Below the pieces are notes generated by a model that ran no database searches, had not been told where the DNA came from, and saw only the letters and a list, made by a program, of their open reading frames with translations. Below are positions 8,667-15,753 of a stretch of DNA of 38,886 nt, piece after piece. Position numbers and translations under genes: made by a program. Every line of letters begins with the position of its first letter. Positions within the stretch are counted from its first letter, which is position 1. The stretch comes from Shimwellia pseudoproteus (GTDB lineage Bacteria > Pseudomonadota > Gammaproteobacteria > Enterobacterales > Enterobacteriaceae). The stretch covers positions 1 to 38,886 of the forward strand of contig NZ_WBXP01000035.1 in assembly GCF_016415625.1 (NCBI RefSeq), written 5' to 3'.

Positions 8667-9651
8667 CAACACCCCGGTACTGCTCGACGTCTGGGCGCCC
8701 TGGTGCGCCCCTTGCCTGGCACTGGAACCCTGGCTCCAGCGACTGTCCGGGCGCTATGGCGATCGCCTGACCATTGCCCGTTGCGATGTGGATCAAAATA
8801 ACGACCTGATTGCAGCCTATGGCCTGCGCGGGGTACCCACCCTGATTGGCTTTGCTGCCGGCCAGGAAATTGCCCGCTGTACCGGGGGCAATGTGGCCCA
8901 GCTGCATGCCCTGGTTAATCGCCTGCTCGAAACCCAGACCACCAGTGCCACCGGCGGGGCGTTTAATGGTGACAACGTCACAAAAAGGCAACTGATTGAT
9001 AAAATTGCCGTTATGCCCGAGGAACAGCTGGCGGAAGCGGTGGCCGCCTGGATGCAGCGACCCGGTGATGTACCGGGGATCCCGGCACGGGTATGGCAAC
9101 TGATGTTGTTCCTCGCCCAGCAGTATCCGGCTGGCGAAAGTAACGCGGTATTCTGCTCGCTGCTGGAGCAGATAGCCCCGGGGACCGATTTATCTGACAC
9201 CGGTCGCCGGCTGGTGATCAGTCTGCTGGGCGATACCGCAAGCGGGATCAACGGCCTGTTCAGCCAGCCCCCTGCGGTAGCGCAGTGCTGGCAGGCGCTG
9301 GCCGCCCTGCAGCTTAGCCAGCTGCGCGGCTCGCCCGCCGCCGGGGAACAATGGCAGGCGGCACTGGCGCAACATCAGCAGCTACGGGAAGCCAGTGATC
9401 TGGCCCTCGTCGGGGCCGCCGACAATCTGGCGCTCTTCACTACCCCGGTTAACAGCAATGACATCACGCTGTTTCTTGAACTGTACCGGCTGGCATCCGA
9501 TGAGCAGGCGGATATGCTGTACGCCACCTGGCCCGAAGGCGACATTGAAGGATGCAGCCAGGCCATCGGGGCCTGCTTACAGCAGGCGCTGGTCCGGCAT
9601 ACCACCTTGTTGGGTGAAGTACTGGCCGGGGCGCCCTGCCCGCTGCGTTAA
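8620..9651 (+). CDS. Thioredoxin-domain protein with a long helical C-terminal extension
   Basis: 343 residues. Residues 1-105 form a thioredoxin fold with the active site WCAPC (Cys29, Cys32) and the cis-proline in RGVPTLIGF. The remaining 230 residues are Ala/Leu/Gln-rich and probably helical, without clear TPR motifs by eye. There is no signal peptide, so it should be a cytosolic oxidoreductase, or a chaperone-holdase like YbbN/CnoX (284 residues in E. coli), which also fuses thioredoxin to a helical tail. Unlike E. coli CnoX, which has an SxxC-type site, this keeps the full CxxC. The ATG has GAGG 6 bp upstream. Confidence 0.8.
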   Translation: MIDITAAQLPALLADSNTPVLLDVWAPWCAPCLALEPWLQRLSGRYGDRLTIARCDVDQNNDLIAAYGLRGVPTLIGFAAGQEIARCTGGNVAQLHALVNRLLETQTTSATGGAFNGDNVTKRQLIDKIAVMPEEQLAEAVAAWMQRPGDVPGIPARVWQLMLFLAQQYPAGESNAVFCSLLEQIAPGTDLSDTGRRLVISLLGDTASGINGLFSQPPAVAQCWQALAALQLSQLRGSPAAGEQWQAALAQHQQLREASDLALVGAADNLALFTTPVNSNDITLFLELYRLASDEQADMLYATWPEGDIEGCSQAIGACLQQALVRHTTLLGEVLAGAPCPLR

Positions 9652-9660
9652 CTGACCACA

Positions 9661-9686
9661 CCGGCCAGCGTCTGCTGGCCGGTTTT
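9661..9686 (+). terminator. Rho-independent terminator
   Basis: CCGGCCAGC, loop GTCT, GCTGGCCGG, then TTTT. A perfect 9-bp stem with a U-tract, starting 10 bp after the thioredoxin-domain gene. It also separates that gene from the convergent regulator. Confidence 0.92.
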
Positions 9687-9691
9687 CCCGG

Positions 9692-10360
9692 TTATGACGG
9701 CGCCGCACGATACATTTTGCGGTACACCGAGGGCGTCATCCCCGTCACCTTGCTAAATGCCCGCCGTAAAACATCGCTGCTGCGATAACCGCAGGCGGCG
9801 GCCACGCTTTTTGCCGGTAATGGGCCTGTCAGTAGCTCCCGGGCCTTCGCGATACGCGCACCTTCCAGCCATTCCCCACAGCTCATGCCCATTTGCTGTC
9901 GGAACAACCGGTTAAGATGGCGGGGGCTGCGCTGAATATGGCTGGCCATATCCTGGATGCCACTCACCTGATGCAGGTTACTCAATACCCAGCGCTGGAG
10001 ATCCTGCAATGCGCTGCGCCCGGCAACCGATACCCCTTGCTGGCGCATAAAATGCCCCTGGCCCGCCGGACGGCGAAAAAACATCACCAGACGGGCGGCA
10101 ACGTCCCGGGCCACCTCCTGCCCGACATCCTCTTCAATCAGGCGCAGGGCCAGATCCATACCCGATGTCACCCCGGCGGCGGTGCGCACCGGCCCGTCGG
10201 CAACGTATAGTGCGTCGGCATCCACACTGATAGCCGGGAAGCGTGCCGCCAGCTCAGCACAGGCGGCCCAGTGGGTAGTCACCCGTCGCTGGTCCAGCGG
10301 GCCGGCAACATCCAGTAACTGCACCCCCGGCACCGCCAGGATCACAATGTTATGTGGCAT
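9692..10360 (-). CDS. GlxA-type AraC-family regulator with a truncated GATase1/DJ-1-like domain
   Basis: GlxA/FtrA-type regulators are about 320 residues, with an N-terminal DJ-1/PfpI-like domain and a C-terminal AraC DNA-binding domain. This one has 222 residues. The first strand (MPHNIVILAVPGVQLLDVAGPLD, residues 1-23) runs directly into the sequence that normally follows the nucleophile elbow (RRVTTHW...DALYVADGPVRTAAGVTSGMDLAL). About 100 residues, including the elbow Cys, are therefore missing in frame. The AraC domain with both HTH motifs is intact (GIQDMASHIQRSPRHLNRLF and KSVAAACGYRSSDVLRRAF). It is divergent from the HD-domain gene at 10492, its likely target. Confidence 0.82.
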   Translation of the reverse strand: MPHNIVILAVPGVQLLDVAGPLDQRRVTTHWAACAELAARFPAISVDADALYVADGPVRTAAGVTSGMDLALRLIEEDVGQEVARDVAARLVMFFRRPAGQGHFMRQQGVSVAGRSALQDLQRWVLSNLHQVSGIQDMASHIQRSPRHLNRLFRQQMGMSCGEWLEGARIAKARELLTGPLPAKSVAAACGYRSSDVLRRAFSKVTGMTPSVYRKMYRAAPS

Positions 10361-10388
10361 TTCGCTCTCCGGTGTCCGTAATCATCGC

Positions 10389-10427
10389 AATGTCCTTAAT
10401 CATCTTTATAAGTCAATTTAAGACATT
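10389..10427. promoter_or_regulatory. Inverted repeat in the divergent regulator/HD promoter region
   Basis: AATGTC (10389-10394) and GACATT (10422-10427), both flanked inward by TTAA, form an imperfect inverted repeat in the AT-rich gap between the two divergent genes. Candidate binding site for the adjacent AraC-family regulator. Confidence 0.35.
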
Positions 10428-10491
10428 TTAAATTTCTTTTAGCATCACTGCCAGACATCACGCGTACTCATCACGACAAAGGAGAGACACC

Positions 10492-11133
10492 ATGAGCCTG
10501 ACCATCAATAGCATTCGTATCCCCGATTCCCGGATGGCAAAAGATGCCACTGCCCTGATCCGGGATACCGAGTCAGAGTTACTGTTTAACCATTCCAGCC
10601 GGGTCTACTGGTGGGCGGCACTGGCGGGCCAGCAGCGGAATGTCAGCGTCGATCATGAATTACTGTACATCGGCTGTATGTTCCACGACATGGGGCTAAC
10701 CCACGAACATTGCAGTTGTGATAAGCGCTTTGAAGTTGACGGCGCCAACGCCGCCCGGACCTTTTTACAACACTACGGGATAACCCAGACGGATATTGAC
10801 AAAGTCTGGACCGCCATCGCCCTGCATACCACGCCGGGCATCCCGGAGTTTATGGCCCCGGAGATTGCCCTGGTCACTGCGGGGGTTGAAATGGACGTGC
10901 TGGGTAGGGGATACCCGTCTTATGATGATGCCACCCGGGAGGCAGTGGTCGCACAGTATCCACGCCCGGCAGACTTTAAGGAGCAGATTATCCAAACATT
11001 TTATGATGGTATTAAAAGCAAGCCGCAAACTACTTTTGGTAATGTGAAAGCCGATGTATTACAGGATAAAGACCCGGCATTTCGTCCGTTTAATTTCTGC
11101 ACCATTATTCGCCAGTCCCGCTGGCCGGGCTGA
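10492..11133 (+). CDS. HD-domain metal-dependent hydrolase, cyanamide hydratase-like
   Basis: 213 residues. The metal-binding HD signature is MFHDMG (His65-Asp66), with an upstream His in FNHSSRVYWW (His34) and a later conserved His in IALHTTPG. The spacing and the NHSxRVY motif resemble the cyanamide hydratase/Ddi2-like subgroup of HD proteins, which are Zn enzymes turning cyanamide into urea. Other HD enzymes are phosphohydrolases, so the reaction is not certain. AAAGGAGAG lies just upstream of the ATG. It is divergent from a GlxA-type regulator. A terminator follows at 11170. Confidence 0.78.
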   Translation: MSLTINSIRIPDSRMAKDATALIRDTESELLFNHSSRVYWWAALAGQQRNVSVDHELLYIGCMFHDMGLTHEHCSCDKRFEVDGANAARTFLQHYGITQTDIDKVWTAIALHTTPGIPEFMAPEIALVTAGVEMDVLGRGYPSYDDATREAVVAQYPRPADFKEQIIQTFYDGIKSKPQTTFGNVKADVLQDKDPAFRPFNFCTIIRQSRWPG

Positions 11134-11169
11134 TTATATTCCGCTAAATAAATCATACCGTTAAATAAT

Positions 11170-11210
11170 AATGGCGCTGCATAATACGGTGAGCGCAACG
11201 CCATTTTTAT
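11170..11210 (+). terminator. Rho-independent terminator after the HD gene
   Basis: AATGGCG (11170-11176) pairs with CGCCATT (11199-11205). An extra TGC/GCA pairing extends it, and TTTTTATTT follows. Confidence 0.8.
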
Positions 11211-11352
11211 TTGCGCAAAACCAATAACCATAATAACATGGCGTGTAAAAATGTATTTATGTCATTTTTATGACAGCGCGGACCTTGTTACGTCAAATAG
11301 CGCCATTTAACCCGAAAATTAAATATTCCCAAAACACAATCAAATAACAGAT

Positions 11353-11370
11353 TGCCTATTAACTGTTTTA
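11353..11370 (+). promoter_or_regulatory. Possible PhoP box upstream of the omptin
   Basis: TGCCTAT-TAAC-TGTTTTA resembles the direct-repeat PhoP box (two GTTTA-type half-sites, 11-bp period), with one degenerate half. It is followed by an AT-rich candidate -10 (AAATAAAT). Omptins such as PgtE and Pla are known PhoP targets, which gives the site some weight. Confidence 0.3.
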
Positions 11371-11417
11371 CTGCACAAATAAATAAGGACTCATTGATAA
11401 ATGATGGAATCATAGAA

Positions 11418-12344
11418 ATGAAAAAAACAGTTATTGCGGCGGCAATGCTTTCTGCGCCACTGGCCTTTCCTGCCCTGGCGGACACGCTTTTTACCCCCCA
11501 AAATGTCACCGGCGGGCTCAACGTCGGCACACTGAGCGGTGAGACCAAAGAACGGGTCTACGCACCGGACGAAGGCGGACGCAAGTTAAGCCAGCTTAAC
11601 TGGAAATACAAAAACGCCGCCGTTCTTAAAGGCCATATTGACTGGGATCTGATGCCCTGGGTCACCCTTGGCGCCTCGGGCTGGACCACGTTCGCCAGCA
11701 AAGGCAGCCATATGGACGATTACGACTGGCTGAATGCGAACCAGAAAGACTGGACCGATCACAGTAGCCACCCCAACACCACCCTTAGCTACGCTAACCA
11801 GTTCGATCTTAACGCCAAAGGCTGGTTTATTACCCAGCCAGACTGGCGACTGGGGGTAATGGCGGGTTATCAGGAGAGCCGTTACAGCTTCTATGCTAAG
11901 GGCGGGCATCATAATTATGCTAATGGCACGGACGTCGGCGATTTCCCCGCCGGGCTTAAGGTTATCGGTTACCAGCAGCATTATAAAATGCCCTACATTG
12001 GGTTAACCGGTAATTATCGTTATGAAAAAATAGAAGCCAGCGCCACATTTAAATACAGCCCCTGGGCACGTGCCTCAGACACCGATAAGCACTACCTCCG
12101 TGACATGACCTTCCATGAAAAAACACGCCATCAGGATTTCTATTCACTGGAAGGTAATGTCGGTTACTGGCTGACAGATCATGCCAAAATATATATTGAT
12201 GCCGCATGGAGCCGGGTCGAAAATAAAAAAGGCAGCCAGATGTATTATGACGGCATTAACGATACCGTCGGCGGCAGCAGTAAAGCCAGCGGGATAGAAA
12301 ATTATAACTTTATCACCAGTGTCGGGCTGGATTATCGCTTCTGA
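11418..12344 (+). CDS. Omptin-family outer-membrane aspartyl protease
   Basis: 308 residues. The signal peptide MKKTVIAAAMLSAPLAFPALA is cleaved before Asp22, giving a ten-stranded barrel of the OmpT/Pla/PgtE family. Family hallmarks are TLSGETKERVY, GGRKLSQLNWK, MAGYQESRYSF and GIENYNFIT. The catalytic residues equivalent to OmpT Asp83/Asp85 (Asp101 and Asp103 in MDDYDW) and Asp210/His212 (Asp223 and His225 in DTDKHY) are all present. It should cleave basic peptides such as antimicrobial peptides or plasminogen at the cell surface. The start was set at 11418. An in-frame ATG at 11352 would put 22 residues before the signal peptide. A 4-codon mini-ORF (11401-11415) precedes the start. Confidence 0.93.
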   Translation: MKKTVIAAAMLSAPLAFPALADTLFTPQNVTGGLNVGTLSGETKERVYAPDEGGRKLSQLNWKYKNAAVLKGHIDWDLMPWVTLGASGWTTFASKGSHMDDYDWLNANQKDWTDHSSHPNTTLSYANQFDLNAKGWFITQPDWRLGVMAGYQESRYSFYAKGGHHNYANGTDVGDFPAGLKVIGYQQHYKMPYIGLTGNYRYEKIEASATFKYSPWARASDTDKHYLRDMTFHEKTRHQDFYSLEGNVGYWLTDHAKIYIDAAWSRVENKKGSQMYYDGINDTVGGSSKASGIENYNFITSVGLDYRF

Positions 12345-12345
12345 G

Positions 12346-12361
12346 AACCGCCGTGGCGGTT
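12346..12361. terminator. Short hairpin between convergent omptin and LysR genes
   Basis: AACCGC-CGTG-GCGGTT lies in the 24-bp gap between the two convergent stop codons. There is no T-run on either side, so it is probably only a weak bidirectional terminator. Confidence 0.45.
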
Positions 12362-12368
12362 ATGCCGG

Positions 12369-13265
12369 TCAGCGCCCTTTACTGCCGGTGGCGCCGGGCC
12401 GGTGCACACCCAGCAGATAGTTTTGTAACCAGCGCCCGGCTTTCCCCGGCGGCAGGCGGCGATTCCACAACACATCCGTGGACAGCGCCCGCGGCCAGCC
12501 GGGTAACCGGAGCGGGACCAGTGCCCCGGGCCGGGCAAACTCGTTGACCAGCGCACAGGGTAAAGCGCACCACCCCAGCCCCTGCACCGCCATACTCAGC
12601 AGCAACAGATAATTAGGTGCCGACCATCCCGGCCCCCGACCGGGCTTTCCGCCGCGGGCAAGAAAGGTGTTCAGCCGCAGCTCACGCCAGGCGTGCAGCT
12701 GGTCATAGGCCAGATCCCGGCAGCTGGCCAGCGGGTGACCGGCCGCCACATAAATACCCATATGGGTCTGCTCCGGCAGCCGGTTATGGCCAATATCCCC
12801 GGGGTACACTTCCCGGGATTCAATCAGCCCCAGCTGGGCGCGGCCCTTTTGCAACAGATCCAGCACATCTTCATTTTCACCGATCAGGCATTCAAATTCC
12901 GTATGGGGAAACGCCTGGTCAAATCCCGCCAACAGGCCTTCCAGCACTTCCGGGTTGAGGGTATCAGAGAGCACAAAAGCGAGCCGGGGCTCGGTCTCTT
13001 CCGCCAGGGACACTGCCAGCGCATCCAGCCGCTCACCGGCGGCGAGGATCGCCTGCACATAACTCAACACCTGCTGGCCCTGCTCCGTCAACACCGGTTG
13101 CCTGGCGGAACGATCAAACAGCGTCACCCCAAGGTCGGACTCCAGGTTGGCAATGGCGGTACTGATGGTGGACTGGCTCTTATGCAGCCGCCGGGCGGCG
13201 GCAGAAAACGAGCCGCAGGCGACAGATTCAACAAAGGCAGTGAGGGCTTCCGGGGAGTAACGCAT
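12369..13265 (-). CDS. LysR-family transcriptional regulator (probable regulator of the PACE gene)
   Basis: 298 residues. The winged HTH is at the N-terminus (AFVESVACGSFSAAARRLHKSQSTISTAIANLE, residues 10-42), followed by the usual effector domain. It is divergent from the PACE-type efflux gene at 13375. The arrangement mirrors AceR-AceI of Acinetobacter, where a LysR protein activates the transporter. A TCG-N7-CGA dyad of T-N11-A type lies just outside its start codon. The C-terminus is rich in Arg/Gly and unremarkable. The ligand is unknown. Confidence 0.88.
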   Translation of the reverse strand: MRYSPEALTAFVESVACGSFSAAARRLHKSQSTISTAIANLESDLGVTLFDRSARQPVLTEQGQQVLSYVQAILAAGERLDALAVSLAEETEPRLAFVLSDTLNPEVLEGLLAGFDQAFPHTEFECLIGENEDVLDLLQKGRAQLGLIESREVYPGDIGHNRLPEQTHMGIYVAAGHPLASCRDLAYDQLHAWRELRLNTFLARGGKPGRGPGWSAPNYLLLLSMAVQGLGWCALPCALVNEFARPGALVPLRLPGWPRALSTDVLWNRRLPPGKAGRWLQNYLLGVHRPGATGSKGR

Positions 13266-13270
13266 GATGT

Positions 13271-13285
13271 ATCGCTTTTATCGAT
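13271..13285. promoter_or_regulatory. LysR-type operator (T-N11-A)
   Basis: ATCG-N7-CGAT includes the core TCG-N7-CGA, which fits the T-N11-A motif of LysR regulators. It starts 6 bp upstream of the LysR start codon in the divergent intergenic region. Confidence 0.5.
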
Positions 13286-13374
13286 GGTTTCTAACTTTAG
13301 AATATCAGCTGAATAGATAAAATCGTAGCCCTTGTTCGCCAGATACCACACCAGCACAACAGAGGTTATGCCAG

Positions 13375-13830
13375 ATGTCCCACCAGAAAACCGAAAAACG
13401 CACCCTTCCGGAACGGGTATTTCACGCCGTCTGCTTCGAGGGGGTTGCCACCGCTATCCTCGCCCCGACCACGGCCTGGCTACTGCATCGTCATGTGCTG
13501 GAAATGGGGGGATTAACCCTGTTACTGGCCACTGCCGCGATGATCTGGAACATTATCTACAACCTGATTTTTGACCGCTTATGGCCAGTCAGCAGGGTGG
13601 TCCGCCGCGCGAAAGTGCGCATTCTCCATGCCCTGGGGTTTGAAGGTGGGTTTATTATCATCGGGGTGTCGATTGCCGCCGCTTACCTTGGCATCACCCT
13701 GCCCGCGGCGTTTATGCTGGAGATTGGCTTAATCCTGTTCTTCCTGCCGTATACCGTACTTTATAACTGGGTTTACGATAAGCTGCGCGCCAGAATCATC
13801 AAACCGCGCTATCTGCCGGTTGAGCCGTGA
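13375..13830 (+). CDS. PACE-family (AceI-like) multidrug/biocide efflux protein
   Basis: 151 residues arranged as two tandem bacterial transmembrane pair modules, giving four helices. Module 1 contains RVFHAVCFEGVATAIL and module 2 RILHALGFEGGFIIIG. The repeated R-x-x-HA-x-x-FEG motif is diagnostic for PACE proteins. Glu22 corresponds to the essential acidic residue (Glu15) of AceI, and a second FEG occurs near residue 85. The family exports chlorhexidine, acriflavine and short diamines by proton antiport. It is paired with a divergent LysR gene. A strong bidirectional hairpin follows 6 bp after the stop. Confidence 0.92.
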   Translation: MSHQKTEKRTLPERVFHAVCFEGVATAILAPTTAWLLHRHVLEMGGLTLLLATAAMIWNIIYNLIFDRLWPVSRVVRRAKVRILHALGFEGGFIIIGVSIAAAYLGITLPAAFMLEIGLILFFLPYTVLYNWVYDKLRARIIKPRYLPVEP

Positions 13831-13835
13831 TAAAA

Positions 13836-13856
13836 AAGCCCGGCAGTGCCGGGCTT
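13836..13856 (-). terminator. Rho-independent terminator (mainly for the porin gene)
   Basis: AAGCCCGGC-AGT-GCCGGGCTT is a perfect 9-bp stem. The minus strand continues into TTTTTTA, so it terminates the porin gene well. On the plus strand the T-run is short but it may also end the PACE gene. Confidence 0.9.
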
Positions 13857-13876
13857 AGCAACGGTGATGGTTCCGA

Positions 13877-15220
13877 TCAGAAGCTGATATTCGCCGTCAG
13901 ACCGCCGACAAAGGCGTCGTTAACTTCGCTGACCGCACCCGGGGAAGCAATATATTGCAGGTTCGGGCGCAGCGACATCCAGTTAGTGACATGGACGTCG
14001 TAATAAATTTCATAGTTCCATTCGGCCCCGGACTGGATCGGTAAATACGCCGGGTTATCGTAGTCGTGAATGCCGTGTTCGTTATTCTCAGTACGCAGCA
14101 TTTTGGTGTAGTCCGAGTTGATATGAATACGGGCAACCCCGAAACCTATCTCATCTTTTGGCCGGGCATCAAACGGCCCCTTCCAGGTTAACGCAATGGC
14201 CTGGTAATTATCGGTTTTCGAGGTTTTATGGTCGTTCATTACCGCCTGAACGGTGACCCCCAGCCCGCGATCCACCGATCCCCCCTGGGTGGTCAACTGT
14301 TGCTGCGCCAACAGATAGCCGCCGTAGGAGTGCACATCGTCATTACTGTAGGCGCCGTTATGATAAGAGCTGTATTGCGGATCTTTGGTTGAGGAGTAAT
14401 AAAAGCCTAACCGGTAGTTCCCCGGCAAGCCCTCTGCCCCCAGCTTCGGCTGCCAGCCCAGTTCCACCGGGACCAGGTTGCCTTCTGTCGGGCTAAATTC
14501 GAAACGGAAACCGTCACCGCGATCGTAGTTGTACGGGTTCTGGTTATAGATCCCCACCTGGAGGAACCATTCCGGGGTGAAATTCAGCTTCACCCTCGCC
14601 CCCCACTGGGAGACTGGCCAGTTATACCAGTGATCACCGCGCCAGTTACCCGCCTGGCCGCTACCAAAGGCCAGGTTCTGGAACTTACTGTCGAAGTTAT
14701 CAAAATCTTCACCCACCGTCAGACGGCCCGCTTTAATATCCAGCGCATCGTCGAAGAACCCTTTACGTAACCACATTTGGGTCAGGCGCCAGGTCTGGCC
14801 ACGGCCATACACTTCCTGAACCGAAGAGACCATGCCGGTACGTTTATCCGCCACGTGGTCGGACAAGTTCTGCCCGTCACGGTTGGTGATGGTCAGCTGG
14901 AATTCCGCATCATTCCAGTCGAGCAGTTTTTGCAGATCGAGATTAACGCCAAATGCCTGTTGATCGGCATAACGCGCAGTTGTTGACGTGTTATACCCGC
15001 CCGCCAGGTTTGAGGCCGCTTCCATGGTGTAATTCACCTGGAATTTAACCCCGTCTTTTTCTAAATCGGTACGCAGGCCACCCCAGTCACCGAACATATA
15101 GGGGGAGTCGTAGCTGAAGGCATCAGCCGCGAAAACCTGTGAAGAACCTAACGCCAGTGTCAGCGCGCTAAGTGCCAAAGTACGCCCCGGTTTATTTGCC
15201 ACTGCTAATAATCTTTTCAT
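13877..15220 (-). CDS. OprB-family carbohydrate-selective porin
   Basis: 447 residues. The signal peptide ends SSQVFA/ADAFSYDSPYMFGDWGGLRTDL, and the DWGGLR sequence after cleavage is typical of OprB porins. The sequence ends in ...LTANISF with a terminal Phe, the outer-membrane assembly signal. Alternating aromatic and polar strands fit a 16-stranded barrel. OprB porins admit glucose and other neutral sugars. The gene is monocistronic with its own terminator and a long AT-rich upstream region. It lies just before the monooxygenase cluster but has no proven link to it. Confidence 0.9.
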   Translation of the reverse strand: MKRLLAVANKPGRTLALSALTLALGSSQVFAADAFSYDSPYMFGDWGGLRTDLEKDGVKFQVNYTMEAASNLAGGYNTSTTARYADQQAFGVNLDLQKLLDWNDAEFQLTITNRDGQNLSDHVADKRTGMVSSVQEVYGRGQTWRLTQMWLRKGFFDDALDIKAGRLTVGEDFDNFDSKFQNLAFGSGQAGNWRGDHWYNWPVSQWGARVKLNFTPEWFLQVGIYNQNPYNYDRGDGFRFEFSPTEGNLVPVELGWQPKLGAEGLPGNYRLGFYYSSTKDPQYSSYHNGAYSNDDVHSYGGYLLAQQQLTTQGGSVDRGLGVTVQAVMNDHKTSKTDNYQAIALTWKGPFDARPKDEIGFGVARIHINSDYTKMLRTENNEHGIHDYDNPAYLPIQSGAEWNYEIYYDVHVTNWMSLRPNLQYIASPGAVSEVNDAFVGGLTANISF

Positions 15221-15564
15221 AATTAATTATTCTTTTGAATTAAGGGGAGCATCCATTTTATGAAAACATTTTATGTAGCAATTGTACAAATGTGCTATTT
15301 CCTGTTGATTTTTTTACAATAAAATCCCAAAAAATAATCATTGATCACAGAAAAACATAATCAGCCCAGAGATGGATAATTTTTATGAACAATTTCCACA
15401 ATTATATTATTGGAACAATCATAAATTTCGCCCCGTTAATATTACTGCGGTGTTTCATCTAATGACAAAATATTACAAAGGAAAAATTTGTTCATATTAT
15501 GCACCTCGGTAATTCCTCTCTCAAGGCCTCCTGAATAGTCATTATCTGATTCGCTATTTATTAG

Positions 15565-15586
15565 TTGTTTATTGATTGTTTATTGA
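15565..15586 (+). repeat. Perfect tandem 11-bp repeat
   Basis: TTGTTTATTGA occurs twice in direct succession. A degenerate third unit (TATTTATTAG) precedes it. It is followed 5 bp later by TATAAT at 15592-15597, so the repeat occupies the -35 region of a possible plus-strand promoter. It may be a phased protein-binding site. Confidence 0.6.
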
Positions 15587-15682
15587 CCCAATATAATTGG
15601 CCAGATGGTATTCCCGCTGCGCGGTGGGCTAAGCAGGCTGGAGAGCGCTTGTGAGGAAAAGAGTGAGCGGTATGGTGATAAC

Positions 15683-15702
15683 CAGGGGCACCGGGGCCCC
15701 TG
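15683..15702 (-). terminator. Hairpin downstream of the sigma-54 activator gene
   Basis: CAGGGGC-ACCGGG-GCCCCTG, a 7-bp perfect stem, lies about 50 bp beyond the stop of the sigma-54 activator on the minus strand. Only a weak T-run (GGTTATC) follows. Confidence 0.4.
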
Positions 15703-15753
15703 ATGTATTTCTGTCGCGCGCTGGCCGTTATAATGCTGGTGGAAAATCAATCA

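Larger units (their letters stand above)
15221..15753. other. 533-bp AT-rich intergenic region
   Basis: No convincing gene is seen. The left part should hold the minus-strand porin promoter. It includes a TGTGATC half-site on the minus strand near 15340-15350 that could be a CRP half-site, without a good partner. The right part carries an 11-bp tandem repeat (15565-15586), a TATAAT (15592-15597) and a hairpin (15683-15702), listed separately. A 32-codon ORF from 15605 has no ribosome-binding site. Confidence 0.6.

Noticed and set aside
11352..11417. Longer omptin start at 11352
   Set aside because: It would place 22 residues before an obvious signal peptide and overlaps the likely promoter.
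15605..15703. 32-codon ORF after the TATAAT at 15592
   Set aside because: It has almost no leader, no Shine-Dalgarno and ends inside a hairpin. A non-coding transcript is likelier.
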